Shown here piece by piece: positions 39,324 to 58,429 of a stretch of 64,000 nucleotides of DNA (within the stretch, counting starts at the first letter, position 1; each line of letters begins with the position of its first letter). The stretch lies in assembly GCA_009869945.1 (NCBI GenBank), contig WIXG01000177.1, forward strand, positions 62,001-126,000, given 5' to 3'. The stretch is from Mesaphorura yosii (Eukaryota; Arthropoda; Collembola; Poduromorpha; Tullbergiidae). The translations under genes were made by a program, and so were the position numbers. The notes beneath the pieces are model-generated. The model had not been told where the DNA came from and searched no databases. It saw only the letters and a program-made list of their open reading frames with translations.

Positions 39324-42300
39324 TCTGCAAAGAACAACGACAATGTTCACTTGAGTTTTGAATTTCGAATTCTGAATTACACTGGCTTGCAGGCGCTCAC
39401 TGACTAACTGATGGCAGGAGCATTGTTGCAGCAGTCGCAGCAGACTCGCAGGCTACAAGCGAGCTCTCAGAAGGCTGGTTTCTTTCTCATTTCGCGCATA
39501 TGTGCAATGATTTCGGAAATTCTCTCAGGCCTTTGCCTTTGCAAGGGCCAAGGGCCCGGATTTGAGGTTTCTGTTCCTACTTCTAATAGCACACTCAACT
39601 GAATGTATTTATGACCCAGAATTCATATGCACGAATTGCGAAATGCATCTCGACTGCATATTTTTTTACTGATCGGCTCTGACAAAAGTGCATTCTTTCG
39701 CAAGTGCGACGGGTCTTTCTTGATTTGATTTTCGGTTGCGCAATGCCTGCAACTACACTGCATTGAACGACTGAGCGCGCAGTCGCAATGACTCAATGAT
39801 GGCTGCTATGGAAAGGTCAAAAGAGATGAACACTACATTCAATCAAGCAGTAAAGCCAAAGCCCACTTTCCTTCGTCTTTTGCAGTGTCGTGTTGACGGT
39901 GTGATTGAGTTGTTTAGAAGTATTTGCAAGTCATTAAGTGGTCAAGGTTTCTTTGTTTTGACAACGCAATGCAAAGCTCGCGTGTTTGCGTGCATTTGTG
40001 TTAATCAACCGTCGATTTGAGCGAGCAAACACACTCAACACGGATTCAAATGATTTATGCGCCGAGTCGAGCCACTCAGCCATTAAAAGAAGATGTGAGT
40101 CCAAATTGAGAGAATGTCTTAAACCTAAATTGAAAGCGTCGCCTGGCTTCCCCTGGCCTGAATTTCATAAATCCAATTTTAAATTCTGTAATTAAAACCT
40201 GGTCGTCGTAAATTCGGAGTCAAATTCGGGTCAACTCGTCAGATGAAATTAGCAATCGTAAATTTCAAATTACAATTGCAATGGCAGTTCAGGTATCCTT
40301 TCAGAATAGGCGAGCACTTGCAATTACAATTTTACATTTTACTGCGAATTGCAAATTTAAATTGAAAAATTTACGAGCTTGCATAAGAAACTCGCACTCA
40401 TTGCCGTACTGTGCGTTACTTAAAGTCTCATCAGCGCCATAAAAAATTCATCTTTCGCATTACAAATGCATTAACCTTTTTTCTGACGAGTGGAATGAGT
40501 GCATTATGACGCAACGAAGAGAATGCGAGGGTCGAAACGCAAAAATGCAAAACGCACGGCAAACGTGAAAATGTGAATGCTCGCTTTCGAGCATTGACCA
40601 ATACAGCAGCAGCCGCCCAATTGTGTCAGACGGTTACTCGCGGCAACGTCAAAATGCAGTCAAGTGCAATTAGGTGACAGGAGCGGTCCAGCGCCCGCGA
40701 ACCTCCGAGATTTGACAGACAAGATTTACGAGCCAACACAAAATCGTCATTCATAATTCACGAAGCGCCGCTCGAGCACGAAATCTCTGCTTTGCTTTGA
40801 ATTAAATAATTCTGTGGCATTGTTTCTGTGTCTGACTGTTTAATTGCGAGTCGGTTTACCAAGCAGCAACAGCAGCAAATTATTTCAGGTGAAAGTTGAG
40901 TACCTCAACTCAGATGCGAAATGCACGTCATTGTTGATTGTTGTGTATGGCGTAATTGACTTTAGTCGGCAATTATGCAGCGTAAATTCGTAAATTAAAT
41001 CACAATCACCGCACGCGCACGTGAGGCTCGAGCTCGAGATCAGCACGCATGCGCACGCGAGATTTATTTACAATGAGATTTATTGTGTTATTAATTTGAG
41101 TGTTTAGGAAGTCGAACAATGAAAGCTCGTTTCATGCCCCATAAAGGTTAACTCGTCCATTAGGCGACTGACTCCTGCCATTTGCCCGCTACAAATTAGG
41201 CCTGTACGGATTGCTGCGAGCAAAAACACAGCCCAGCATAGGCGTAGTGCAAAAGTCGTCGTCGTAATCTTTGCCGTTACGCGAGTGAGAGTTTTGATTT
41301 ATCGGAATGCGTGCACGAGCATGTTGACGTTGACGTAATCGAAGAAAGTCACTCTTCGTCGTTCATTGCCGCCGCCGCGCCGCGCATATCAATTAAACTC
41401 TCTCGTTAATTGTGTTAAGTAAATAACTCGTTACTCAGCCAGCCAGCGGGCCAGTCGGCCGGCCACAAACTCATTGTCAAGTTGAAAAGCAGGTTTTCCT
41501 AACGACTCGGCTCGCTTTTCCACAACGCGAACAAAGGGCGATCGTGAATGATTCATTGACTCAAGTAACGAGCGAACAGCGAGGAGCAAAACAAGTGAAT
41601 GCACCGATGCTTTCTGTTTTGGCAAAACCAAAACTGTTACGTAACGCAAGAGAAATGTACGACTAAATTACTCACCTGATTAGTGGTTAACTTAGTCGGG
41701 GACTCACACACGAGGGAATCAGAAGAAAAGAAACACTGAAGAAAACTGCAAATAGCAAACGCGTTTTGCATGAAACACTGCGAAGAGGCTGTTTCCTGGT
41801 CAGATACCGTTTTCCGTGAAATTCACCGGACGGGCTGCGATGTGATGCGAGAATCACTGACACAGAATTCGAATTTGTATTTACTGAGCGTGGACGTGGA
41901 CAACAATGCTTTGGTTTTGCTGGATTGTTGTGTACTTCGTGAGCGTGTGGTGCGGACTGAAGACCGAGTGTTGCACCGCAGTGGAAGAAAACTCGTTACG
42001 GCGAGCAAGCAGAAGCAGATTTGTATTTTTTAAAAATATTTCTTGGGTGCTGCACGTAGACGCATTATCATTGTTATGATTGTATAACTGGTACTTTAAA
42101 GGTGCTTTAAAAAGTAAAAGTTGCACATTCGCAGCGTAGCAGCAGCAGAGATCGACGGCGATACGGCTGCGGGTTGCGTACTTATACTCGCCAACGCCAA
42201 GAGTCTTACGTCGTACGCAGAGATTAAAACAAAGCACCACTGCCCTACACGCTGTTTCGTTGCACGTCAGGTGGATTCGCATATCGGCATATCGCATATT

Positions 42301-44128
42301 CGCATATCGCGTCCATTATCGAATGCGTACGCGTACTCGGACAGCGTTCTCTCGTAATCCTCACTCACATGTACACAGGTCGTTGTTGCGTCAAGTAAAC
42401 GAAAAGAGAGTACGTTTCAGTTACTGTTGCTGCAACAATGCTGCAAGCGTAGCATAGCAGGCATGTGGAGTGAGCGAGTAGGGGAAGGAAGAATGACCAG
42501 AATGACCACGGCGGCGGAAGGCACACGTGTCAGGGTTTCTCAAAAGTGGGGATAAATCGCCGGTTTTTCAATCCAAAGCATGTCGTAATGGTAATGCGCA
42601 ATGCGCAATTGCAATGTCAGTTATTCAGGCGAATTCATGAAACGAAAGCTGCATTTTACCCGGATTGGAAGAAAAGACAAAATGACAAAATAAAGAGATG
42701 ACAGGTGGATGAATCAGATGAATCACGAATCAGACCGTCTCGAATCTCGTCCACGTCAAGTATTTATCTTTCATCTGCAGGCAGGTAGGCAGGCGAGCTC
42801 ACGACGGACGTGTTTCGAGTAGGAAGGACTTAATCTGATGTACTAATTACTAATTAATGCTACTGTTGCTGCGATGACGACGACTGAGGCTAAACGCTCG
42901 CTCGCGTTTGCATTTGAATTGGGCCACTCAATTTATTAATCCACCGCACCGCTGAAGCACGTATCACAAGCCAAGTAGGATACTCAAAACGCGTGCGTGG
43001 TGCGGCAATGATCGACTATCCTCCTGCAAAAAAACAGGGCCAGGCCAATCGAATAAACGCCAAACGCCTTGAGCTCGTCTCATTTTGAGCTTCAAGCCGA
43101 GAAGATGAGAATTAAATTGTCACCTGGCCGTGATTTCAAACTGCACACTGCGAATTGCGAATGCTGATTGGTTCGGAAATTGCTGCGTGGGGCAATCAGG
43201 ACGATGAACCAATTTCCAAGCTCAGCAGTCCGATGCGTGCTGAGTGGCCGCCAGAGTCAAAGTCAATTAATTTCTCATCATGCGCACTGACTGACTTCAT
43301 GATGAATTGTGGCAGTGGCTTGGCAGTCTGTGAATTAAATTTCAATTATGTAATTGAGGCATGGCGCAAGAGGTGCGATGTGCGGCCAGCCTGAACAGGA
43401 ACGCTCGAGATAAGAAAACGCAGTGCTCAGTACTAATTTGCTAAGGCAGCTGCTAATTGCTCCTTGCCTCTTACCTTGCCTTTGTTTTTGCTTGGTAGTG
43501 GCTAGCAACTTCCAGCTGAACTCAACCACGACCACGAAAATCAACAAATCGCCTCGCTGATTTTCTGGGTCTGATTTTAATTACCTGCTGACAAATTAAC
43601 TGCTGTTTCGAGAGGAGAAAACGGTCGCGTGCCGTTTGAGTTGGCTTTTGACTGTGATGTAACGGCGACCAAAAATTTCAGCGTCAGCTGATGAAGGTCG
43701 CGTGCACGGGGATTACGCAAAGCGAAGCTTAATTGGCATCGGCAGGCCAGCAACTTGACTTGGAGGAGACGCGGCAGTAAGAAAGAATTGTGCAAGGAAG
43801 TCGATTAATTGCCTTTTTCAGTGTGGGAATTTCTGCTGACATTTGCGTACGCGCGGACTGCAACCTTCTTTTTTGCGAAACTTCTGAAAGGGCGTGAGTC
43901 AGGCAACAAACTCGAAATCGCAAAATCGCAGGAAGACGTCGGCCAAAATCCTTCGATGTGTCTTCGGTTTCGACTCGCTGGATTTGGAAACGGCCGGCCA
44001 TAAAAGGCCAAAGAATCGGCGAATTGGTGAATTGACGAATCGGCGCCTCGGAGCCATTTTGACTCTAGTTGAGTGTGAATGCGGATTTCCCAATCGTGAA
44101 GTAAGCGTCGAGTCGACGGTGAATGTTT

Positions 44129-44156
44129 GCTTCGTCCGGCCTCAGCCGGACGAAGC
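44129..44156. repeat. perfect inverted repeat, 12-bp stem with 4-nt loop
   Basis: The left arm gcttcgtccggc and the right arm gccggacgaagc pair without mismatch around the loop ctca. The core ccggcctcagccgg also occurs at about 33624-33637, without the outer stem. Confidence 0.9.
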
Positions 44157-47100
44157 TGCTATGCGCATCGTCGCTCTGAACTACATTTGCATTTGCTTAA
44201 TTCAGTGCAAGCAGTTGCATAATTGTCTTATTATCATGAGTAATGCGGACGAGTGCTGTCTTCGCGTACTTAAGCCTTAATTGCACACTTCGCAACGCAT
44301 CGCACTGCACCACTTTTGTTTTTGATCGCAATTCTCAGTGAGTGAGTCAACTGGCGTTTTAAGGCCAATTTCGTCCACTAAATGACAGCATGCACGCCAG
44401 CAAGCCTTTGCCTTGCGTAATTCGCAAATCGCCAGTTCCCTGAAAGCTGAAAGCAGAGCACTTTGGATTCGCAATTCGCAACCCAAGCCAGAAATTGGAA
44501 AATCAGCAATCAGAACAGAAGGCAACAGGCAGCAGATTTTGAAATCGGCTGCTGGAACTTTGGCGAGTGGCTGAATTGCTAAATTTCCTTGCCATCAAAC
44601 GCGCGTTGCCTAAAAAAACCAGGCAGCGATTGCATCGAGATTTAATCGAGTGATGCTGCGATGGGCTGATTGAGTTCGTATGATGTCAGCAGAATCTTTC
44701 ACAAGGAAGTGAAATCAATGCGCTCGACACTCGACATCGACACGGCTTTTGTGCGAGCTAAAGCCAAGGTCGCCACGAAGAGCAATTTACTCGAATCCAT
44801 TCGCCATTCATGGAAGTTTACAGGTTTAATTCAGGGCTGACGCATTTTCCTTCCAATCCAAAAAGCGATGAGAAAAAGGTGGCCGTCAACAAAGCAAGAA
44901 GTAAAGCCAATTTCATAAGCTGGGAAGGTAATTAACTTTTGGCATCGCTGCGGGAAGATCGCTTCGTTTGAAGACTGACAATCTGACAATTTACGAATTA
45001 CATTTTTTAGAAATTCGACTGCAATTTGAGTTTTTTGGTCGTTGTGACTTGCGCTTTTGCGCCTTCATTCATCAGCTCACAGCTGGCTGGTGTCACGTGT
45101 CGCAGTGACGCGACACCTTTAGTTATGCCAAATTGCTGGGAATTCGTTTCGAGGATCCTCTGCAATTAAATGACTCAGGTGTGATCACTGCTGTGTAATT
45201 TACGACCGACTCGAATCATTTTTGTCGCCTCGTCGTCGTAATTTAGTAGTTTCATAATTCGAACAGGACCTCAAAAGCAGTGAGGGTTCATGGCAAATGT
45301 GAATTGAGGAGTCAAGTTTATTTCAATGCGCAGCAAGTGATTTGTTTGCCCACGCGATTTCTCTCTGCGCGACCACAACAGTGGAATTTTCCTTTCGATA
45401 TTCAAATCAAGTGCACCAACAGGAAATGCAAAGTGCCCAATTGGCAAATTGGCAAACGGCAGTTGGCGAGTGGAAATGTGATCATGCGGTCAGAGTCAAA
45501 AGTGCGAGTATTCGAGTATTGATTTGTATGTAAAATGAGACAGTCAGCTGGCTGAGGTCTTGATCAGAAGAAGCAAGCGAGTTTCTGCTGCGCAGCAGGT
45601 TGCATTGCTTTTGTATTTGCATTAATCTTTCATTGAATAATTGTCGTTCCCCGATCGGTCTCGCGAAAATTTCTTTTTCTTTCGAATTTGAGATTCCCCA
45701 CGCGTCTGGCAGCCGCAGCAGTATTGTGTAATCGTAAATGTCCAAAGTCGTTAGGCTGTCATCACAATTTCGGTGCTCAGCTTGGCTTATTGATTTAATT
45801 GCAAATTGCGACCCGAATTTTTCTATTTTGGCATGTCGATGAAGAGAAGACAGGCTTTGAAGGCAGTGCGGCATTGGACACGCTTAGAAGGGCAAAAGTA
45901 CCGTCATGCCGGTCGTCAGTCGTCGGCCGTCATCTTCACCTTGCAATTCGCCAACAAATTCGCGAATTCACACAAAGCAGCCATGCCAAAGCCAAAGCCA
46001 AATCATAGCGCAGTCGAAGACACCGTTATTGTTATTTGTTATTGAATAATGGCAATAATGGGGGTTGGAAATTCTGTATGGACACTAATTTAATTTATAA
46101 TGTGGTTCGTCAACTTTCACTTGCCAATGAACCCAAAATACCAGTTCTCGTTGTCCTTTGCCTTTGGCCTGCAGTCGTGCACTTGCCACTCGAAACGATG
46201 CAATTTTGCAAAGAGAAGTGCATTCAACGCCAAAGCCCAAGCCCTTTGTCGATTGCCTGAGACTGAAGCAGATTGGGCACTCGTTCGCTCCGAAGCGGAC
46301 ACGACAACGCGAGCCGGATCGTTCAAATTCCAATTGCAGGTGTTCATTCGCAATTGATATGGTGCATTGCTTCGTGCATGTCGAAAGCGCTGGCTAGCTA
46401 ACTGGCATCGTTTTAATGGGCAATAAGTAATGACACGCGTTGTTAACCTTACCTTAACAAAATACCTAACACCAAGCGAACAGGATGCTGAAGCTAAATT
46501 TTGGTATTTGGCGAATTTGGTTTGGGACTCAGAATGAGCAACCCGAGTTTCGGCCCACTGAGACTGCAATGATGATGAATCACTACGACAGACTCAACAA
46601 CAAGAAATGAAGAAATGATGCAATCAGGGAAGTACCAACGAATTGTAAAAAGCAAACAGTTGACAGCAGCTCATGAATTCGCGAATTGCAGTGGCAGAAT
46701 TGCTCGTTGCTCGCTGCTTATCGACGCAGGCTTTGTTTCAATCTTGACTTGACTTGGCTCGGTTCGGCTCGGGCCGGACAACGAAACGCAATGCGTCAGG
46801 CGACAGTTTAGGCGACTTTCTACACGGAGCACGCCGTCGAATATCAATTCGCGCTGCTTATCAGCGTCATCTCGATCGCTGTAACCTGCAACCTGCAGCA
46901 GGAACTCAGCTTCAGCGTTAGTGCGATAGTCACCCATCTCTGAGCAATCATCTCGTGATGCAATGCGACACGTGGTCACTGAACAAAAGAGCGAATAAAC
47001 AAGCGCCATCGACTAACGGCGCGATAGATGCACATGCTTCAAAGAACGTTTAATATCCACAGCATAGCAAAACGCAACGCAACGTGACACGGTACGGTAC

Positions 47101-47519
47101 GGTTACACGTGTATCCTTAATTAGTTTAGTGACATGTATAAATATATCAACTGACTTGTCATCCCTCAAACCTCTTCAGTGCGCTCTTCAATTTTCTTAA
47201 ATTATGCATTAACTAGTGAAATTGCTGACTCGGGCGAAACTCAAATCAAAATTAAGCGTATGGCAATTTGTTACAAACGTGAATACGAAAATAAGGAGAA
47301 ATTACAGTTTTTAAGCGTGAGCAATTCGCCAAAACGAAATTACAAGTACGTCTTGAAAATGAGCTTTTAATAAGTAAGCAGCAATCTGGAGCACATTTGC
47401 CGAAGGAGGCGAAGGAGCACCGCAAACTATTCACAGTTCGCAATTCGCACTCACACGTGCGGGTTCAGTGAAGTGCACAAGAATGCACCCTTCGATTAGA
47501 TAGCAATTAGAACCTTAAC

Positions 47520-47525
47520 TTTAAT
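47520..47525 (-). terminator. possible poly(A) signal for goliath
   Basis: TTTAAT (plus) is ATTAAA on the minus strand, about 172 nt past the goliath stop. It is the nearest recognised variant. Confidence 0.35.
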
Positions 47526-47696
47526 TTACATTATCCAAGCAGCTTTTTGGGTGCACGTACAACACAACGACTTCCTGCCTTTTCCTTAACTACTACTTAG
47601 TACTCAAGTTTGAGATTGTCAGTTTCCATTTACACAGCCGGCGTCGAGCCTAGCCTGTCCGTAACAAAACCCCACAAGTCGAGAGTCAAGAGCCGT

Positions 47697-52562
<4,866 letters not shown>

Positions 52563-55500
52563 TGCAAGTGGTGTTTGATTTGATTTGAGTGCTGGACTTC
52601 TTCTGTTGCTGTTCCTCCTCAACACGACACGAGTGATTAATTCAGCATTCACACTCGCATTCGCATTCACGAAAGTACGTACGGGTTGTTTACCTGCTCG
52701 GAAGAGTAAACAGAAGCAAAAATTTAATTAATTCAATTTCCAAAACAACTCAATTTCGCATTCGCAGATGCTTTGCTTCCTTTGTATATTGCTATTGTAA
52801 ATTGAGTCATCGCCGTCGATCTGTTTGTCAACACGCATCAAATTTCCGACCGCCTGACGCATGCGGCGCCGGACTGCGGCATAGGAATCAATGCGAACCG
52901 TTTGCGAAATGTTAAATGAATCGAGTCGGTCCAGATACCTAGATCGAATCTGTTTGTTTGATTGTTTGCGTGGTTCATCTTATCAGGAACGGAAAACTCG
53001 GACTTCTTGCCGTTTTTGCTGATGTGCTTGTCTTTTGTTGCTTGTTGCTTTCCGTGATCGAAGCTAAATGCGAAACACGAGAAATCCTGCTCTCATTAAA
53101 GTCAAAGTCAATGTTTACTCTGTCCTGCCTGAGTTTAGCATGGCACGGCACGAACAATGAAGCAGCGAACAGTGAGCAGCTTCTTTGTGTTTGCTTTGCC
53201 CAAACCAAGCCGTATTTGCCGTATTTGTCGTACTTGCCATTTGTCATGCATGCTTCCCCATTAAAGCCAGCCTGCCTGTCTGCGCCGATTCCACACTCTG
53301 CAATCTGCAAGCAATTCGCGATTGACGATGCGATGTTCTGCTTCTTTGTCTTTTGTTTCTGTTCTGCTCCTCGACCGGCCAACGCTTTGCACTGTTTTGC
53401 TTTGATTTACGCCACGCACACGCTCGGACACTCATGCATTGTTGTTATATTGTCTTTTTTGTCTGCTACGAATTGCGAACGGCGAATTGCGAAATGCGAC
53501 TAATTGAATAATTAAGAACAAAGAACAAAAGATATACGTTTTCTTGTTGGACTCTCGGGTCGATCGCGAATCGTGGCCCGCCTTTGTACTGAGTACTCGA
53601 TGGGTCAATTCTGTCAATTCAGGCGTCCATGCCTGCGTCCAAGTCTTTATCGAAGCTGCGAGCCTGCACACGCACGACACTCACTGCAGATGCAATAAAA
53701 CCAAGCCAGTTCAGTCGTCTGTTCAGTTACGCGAACCGATTCGATGCCAATGACACAAATGACAAATCCAAATGCATACTGGAACGGCGAATTAAATTGG
53801 CAAGTGGCAGAATGTAAAATGCAAAACACCTCTGCGAAAAATACACACAAAAATGCTGCGTTGTTCTGTACTGTTCTACTCTGGAAATTATGGATTGAGT
53901 GCAGCCGAGCAGAGGCGCCCGACCGACCGACGACCGAGTTGGTTGAAACCGGAACGGCACGGCACGGCGAGTGTTGCGGTGTTTTCGCTCTGAACGTGCG
54001 TACCTGACTGAATCCTGAATCGACTCACTCTCGACTTCACTGCACAGCACGAAAGCATGAAATCATGAAAACACGAGCAGTCGAGCTTCTTTCGTACTTT
54101 TGCACTGGTATGGCATGGCATTGAGCGAACAGCCCAACGCTCTCGGCTCCTTCTCGCTTGTGTACGAAAGTACAAACGCACCTTTGCGATTTGCAAAGTG
54201 TTCAGGCGGCTGCGGCTGGCTGACGGGTTGTCGGCTACCTGACAGTACTTTGAATACAAATTAACGCCAGGGACTCAGGCGTTTGCCCGTTTGCGATTGC
54301 GATGCTGTTTCCATAAACGCAAACGCGATGTAAACGCCTGTAAATTGTAAAGTGTAAATGTCACGACGGGCATTGGGCATGGGCGAAATGAGCGCTGCTG
54401 TGCCCTGCGGTGGCTGCGGCCACGCGCCAACCGAAACGAATTAGATTTGGATAATGGGAACCAATTCGTTAGCCGAATGCCTGCGAAGTACCCAGGAAAG
54501 GCAAAGGTCAGGGGTCAACCAATAGCAGTCGGAAAACAGCCTGATTGGAAAGGAAACGATCAACGAGTCAGACTCGACGCGGCTTTGATCGATTCTGCGC
54601 TATGATGTGACTGCACGTCGCCAGTTTCGCGTCTTGTGACTGAGATATCGCATACCATCGCATACGCATGCAGATTGGAACATGGAGATAATCGATCTCG
54701 TATTCGGTAATTCGATAATTCGATTACCATTCACGAGCACAGCACAGCCAAGTCCGGCCACGCCACGGAAGACATACGCCACGATCGAAGTGTGTGATGT
54801 GATTCCTTTCCTTCGCCAAGACAATGCTGAACAATGAGAGTCAATGTCGCAACAATGCTGATGCTGAATCCGGGCTGAGGCTTGGCTTGGCTTGGCCTGG
54901 CTGGGCGCCACAACAATGCAATCGAGTCTCTATTAAGACAAGTGTTAAAGTCAAGGCTCGCGAGTCGCGACTTTCAATTATTTTATTGTTCAATCGCACT
55001 TGCAATCGCACGTGTTGGCTATTAAAAGAACAAAGTCAGATTGCATTGCTTTTGCGTTGTGGCCGAGCTGAGATTAATTTGACAGATTTGACGGCTGCGC
55101 GGTCACTGCGCGTTCGTGCTTTTAATTGCAGCTACTGCCGCCGTAACAGTGACGAGTTCGATGACAACTGCAAGCCAGCCACTTCCTGTTTCTGAGCGTA
55201 CGCGTACGCGTACGGCTCACGCCTTTATTTGCATGCTAATGATGGACGGCCAAGTGTCTATTAATAACTTAATAACTCGTAGCCGCATTATTTATGAACG
55301 ACCTTTGCAAGAAGCGGCGCATAATTAATGAAAGGTCGTCGCCGTGGGCAAGATTGTGCAACTTCATACTCGCAAGCAATAAGCTCTGTAGCGCACGTTG
55401 CGTTACAGAAACGCTAAGCGAAACGCGTGCAGTGCGCATACAAAAATAGTCAGAGTCATAATCATAACAATAATCGCAGTCAGTCAGAGATGAAGTTGAA

Positions 55501-58429
55501 GTGCTCTTGGTCACTGATGGACGATCGACTTTGTACAATGTGCAAAGAGCAAAGATCGCTTCCGGTCTCACAGCCTACATTTTGTTTCTGCATTTCAACT
55601 GTTTTGGCGGCCAGTCTGAGAATTGCATTACAGGGTAGCAAAAGGACAGGCAAATTGTGCTTGAGATTTGGCAAACGAGAAACGACGAAGAACGTAGAAA
55701 AGCACTGCGAAAACTGATCGATAAACGCGCCTGGCCTTTTCTGTACGCGTTTGGCATGCTGAGAGTGCTAAAATCCTGCCAGTCTTCTGCATTACACGCT
55801 GGAATACGCGTTATTGCGTTGCAGAAAATGCCTTCAAAGCGTGCACGAGCGAGAGCGAGAGCGATCGCTCAAGAAACTTTACGGGCGGGCTTTTGTTGCA
55901 GAGTACAGCAATAAAAAGAAGAAATGGCAAGCAGAATTGACAGAAATGCGAAATGCGTAATTCCGCACCGTTTAAAACAAACGAGATGTGAGACTCCTTC
56001 GTGTCCGACATGACATGACACGACAATAAAAGTTTGGAAACTTTACTCGAGCGGCAAGGCGACGTAGAGCGATCAAAATCCCTCAAGGGGAGTCAACCCA
56101 CGAATCGCGAGCGACGAATTTGGTATTTGAGTGGATTTCTGTACTGAAATCGAGTCGCATTAACGAAAAGTATGGATTTTCTGCTTTTAAAACATTCAAC
56201 AGCATTTCTGCCTCTTTAAATTGCGTGCAAAAGCTGATTTTCGTGTCGAAGACGACGACCATGCTAGTGCAGTGCAGCCGAGAGCCGGATTAATTATTCG
56301 TCGTTCGGGAAAAATCGATGGCGGTCAACGCGAGCACAAAACACAAAAGGCACGAAATACCACGAAATGTAACAAATACGGCAGAATCTCTAAACTAATT
56401 GCCTTGCCATTGGGGTTCTTGGAATCCGTCAACCGCAGCCACTCGCAAGCCACGACAATGAAATACCAAACGCCAAGCCAAGCGTTTTGTCACCGAAAGC
56501 GTGGAGAGTCAAAGTCAAAGTCCATGTCAGGAATCAATTGTGGGCATGACAAAAGAGTGGGTAAATTAATCGGATTTGGTCTGCGCAATTGTGCATATGA
56601 AGGAAAATAATTGGGCTGGCGGCACACAAAAGAGCAGTGGCAATCGCGTCATTCGCCAGTGCGGCAGCCAGCAGCTGGTGGGCTTCATCGGGCCTAGCAA
56701 CGGTGGTGATCCGAGCCGTTGAAGTTGAAGGGCTCGGAAGGTCGCGCCGACGGGCTGACGACAGCGAGAATGAAAACGGAAAACGACGTGGGCACAGAAA
56801 TAGAAAAAGTCCTCGCGTCAAATTTCGATTTGTGCCTGAGGGGCTTCCTTTTCACAGGCGCGGCGCTCCAGTCAAAAAAGTCAGAATGCGTCACGACAGC
56901 AGCGGTTTGGTTGTCTGGTCGTAATTACTTTTGCTTTTTACAAACTTCGGAGCAAACTCCGCAGTCACAGTCAGCCAACGGCTCAGGCTGACCTTTAGAA
57001 GCGAAAGCTGAATCGCGGACAAACTTTTGTAACCGAATCCCTTTGCTTGCTTTTGCTTTTGCGTTTACTCAGAATCAAGTCGAACCAAGTCAGTCTAGCT
57101 TGTTTTCGTATTTCAGTTTCAATTTCAATGTAATAAAATGAATTTGAGGCTGGTAAGAATGCTTCGCTTTGCCTGTTTAAGAGAAGTCTTGCATCTGCAT
57201 TGACTCGGACGATGAATAACGACACGACACGAAGAATTCGCATTTTGCCTGTTTTGACTATTTGGGTTTTTGCGAATTGCGTCGATGTAAAACGAGACGT
57301 TATTTTGGGAGCGGCGAGGACGAAGGACGAAAGGCACAAAGAGGCGATTCAGCCTGAAAGCACTCGCGTTTCGTCGTTTCGAGTCAACAGAGCCGTTAAC
57401 CGTAAAAGAAGCTATAAAACTCACAAACAGCAAACTGCGACGCAACAGCGATGAAAATTATGAAAAGTGGAGCGGTCGACTTACCTCTGCGGTGGGACGA
57501 TGATGGCTAACGACTGGAATGGGACACGCAGATGTAAAGTGAGTGGCAGAGCAGACAACAAAGCTGCAAAATGCACAACTAGAATGTAATCTAAATGCGA
57601 AGAAATCCACGACTGCGACGAATGATAATGCAACTTGAAGAACGTTAACACTCGAAATGGAGGGAAACTCTCACAAAGTTTTGCAGGGGCTTTGCTTTGG
57701 CTGTGGATTCCTCGATATGTGATTGCTGATTACTGATTTTTGATTACTTTGTTGTGCGTCTGGAATATGCTTGCAAATTCTGTCTTGGTCAAACGTGGAC
57801 TGAAGCTCACAAGTGGACTGTCGACTGACTGCTTTGCCGTTTCAATTCCTGTGGACTGCTTTGCTTGTGAAATCGGTTCTGAGCCTGCCAGCCAGCTAGC
57901 CAAGTTGCTCCAGCTTCAGCCTCTCCATGCCATGCCATTTCAATGCAGCGTTCAGCGTTGGATCGATCGTTACGAGCAGAAGAGCACTTGCATTGCCAAA
58001 TTTCCAAGAGGCGAAAGAAGGAGCAAAACAAGCTAAGCCAAGCCGTGCAATGGAGAATATGCAAAAACGAACAGGCTAGGTTGCTGGAAGTCTTTGCTGG
58101 TTACTGCTCGCTGTGGCTTCGGCAGTGGCCTTCACTTTCAGTAAACTTTGCTTAATCTCCACTTCTGGAAACTAGGAACTGGAAATGAGTTGAGAAGCCA
58201 ACAAGTCACTGTAGAATTCAATCCAACTTAGTTCATTATAAATCATAAAGCCACGATTAATCGATTAAATGATTGCTACTGCATGCAGTGCAGGATTCGA
58301 CTGAGAATAACAAGACCAGTTTTAATTAACAAACATGATTTAGTTAACAAGGAAATTAGAGAACTCTGAATCCTTATCATCCTAACTCACACAAAAACTT
58401 AAAGCAATCTCTTTCCGTAATGGTTTGGC
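52563..58429. other. intergenic, upstream of goliath
   Basis: 5.9 kb without a supportable coding gene. Two good minus-strand donors (aggtaaac near 52692; aggtaagt near 57487) could end untranslated first exons of goliath. A long plus frame at 52958-53503 is Cys/Phe-rich, is opposed by another open frame, and looks noncoding. ATTAAA on the minus strand (TTTAAT, 58321-58326) could end the gene at 58430. Confidence 0.4.

Larger units (their letters stand above)
39324..47696. other. 8.4-kb stretch without a supportable gene
   Basis: Both strands carry only short frames with no protein character. The DNA is rich in scattered variants of gcgaattgc/gcaattcgc and in long AT-rich runs. It contains one perfect 12-bp hairpin (44129-44156). 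It lies 5' of the secreted-protein gene and 3' of goliath. Confidence 0.5.

Noticed and set aside
52958-53503. 181-codon plus-strand frame with hydrophobic runs
   Set aside because: Hydrophobicity comes from T-rich DNA; the opposite strand is also open and no family is recognised.
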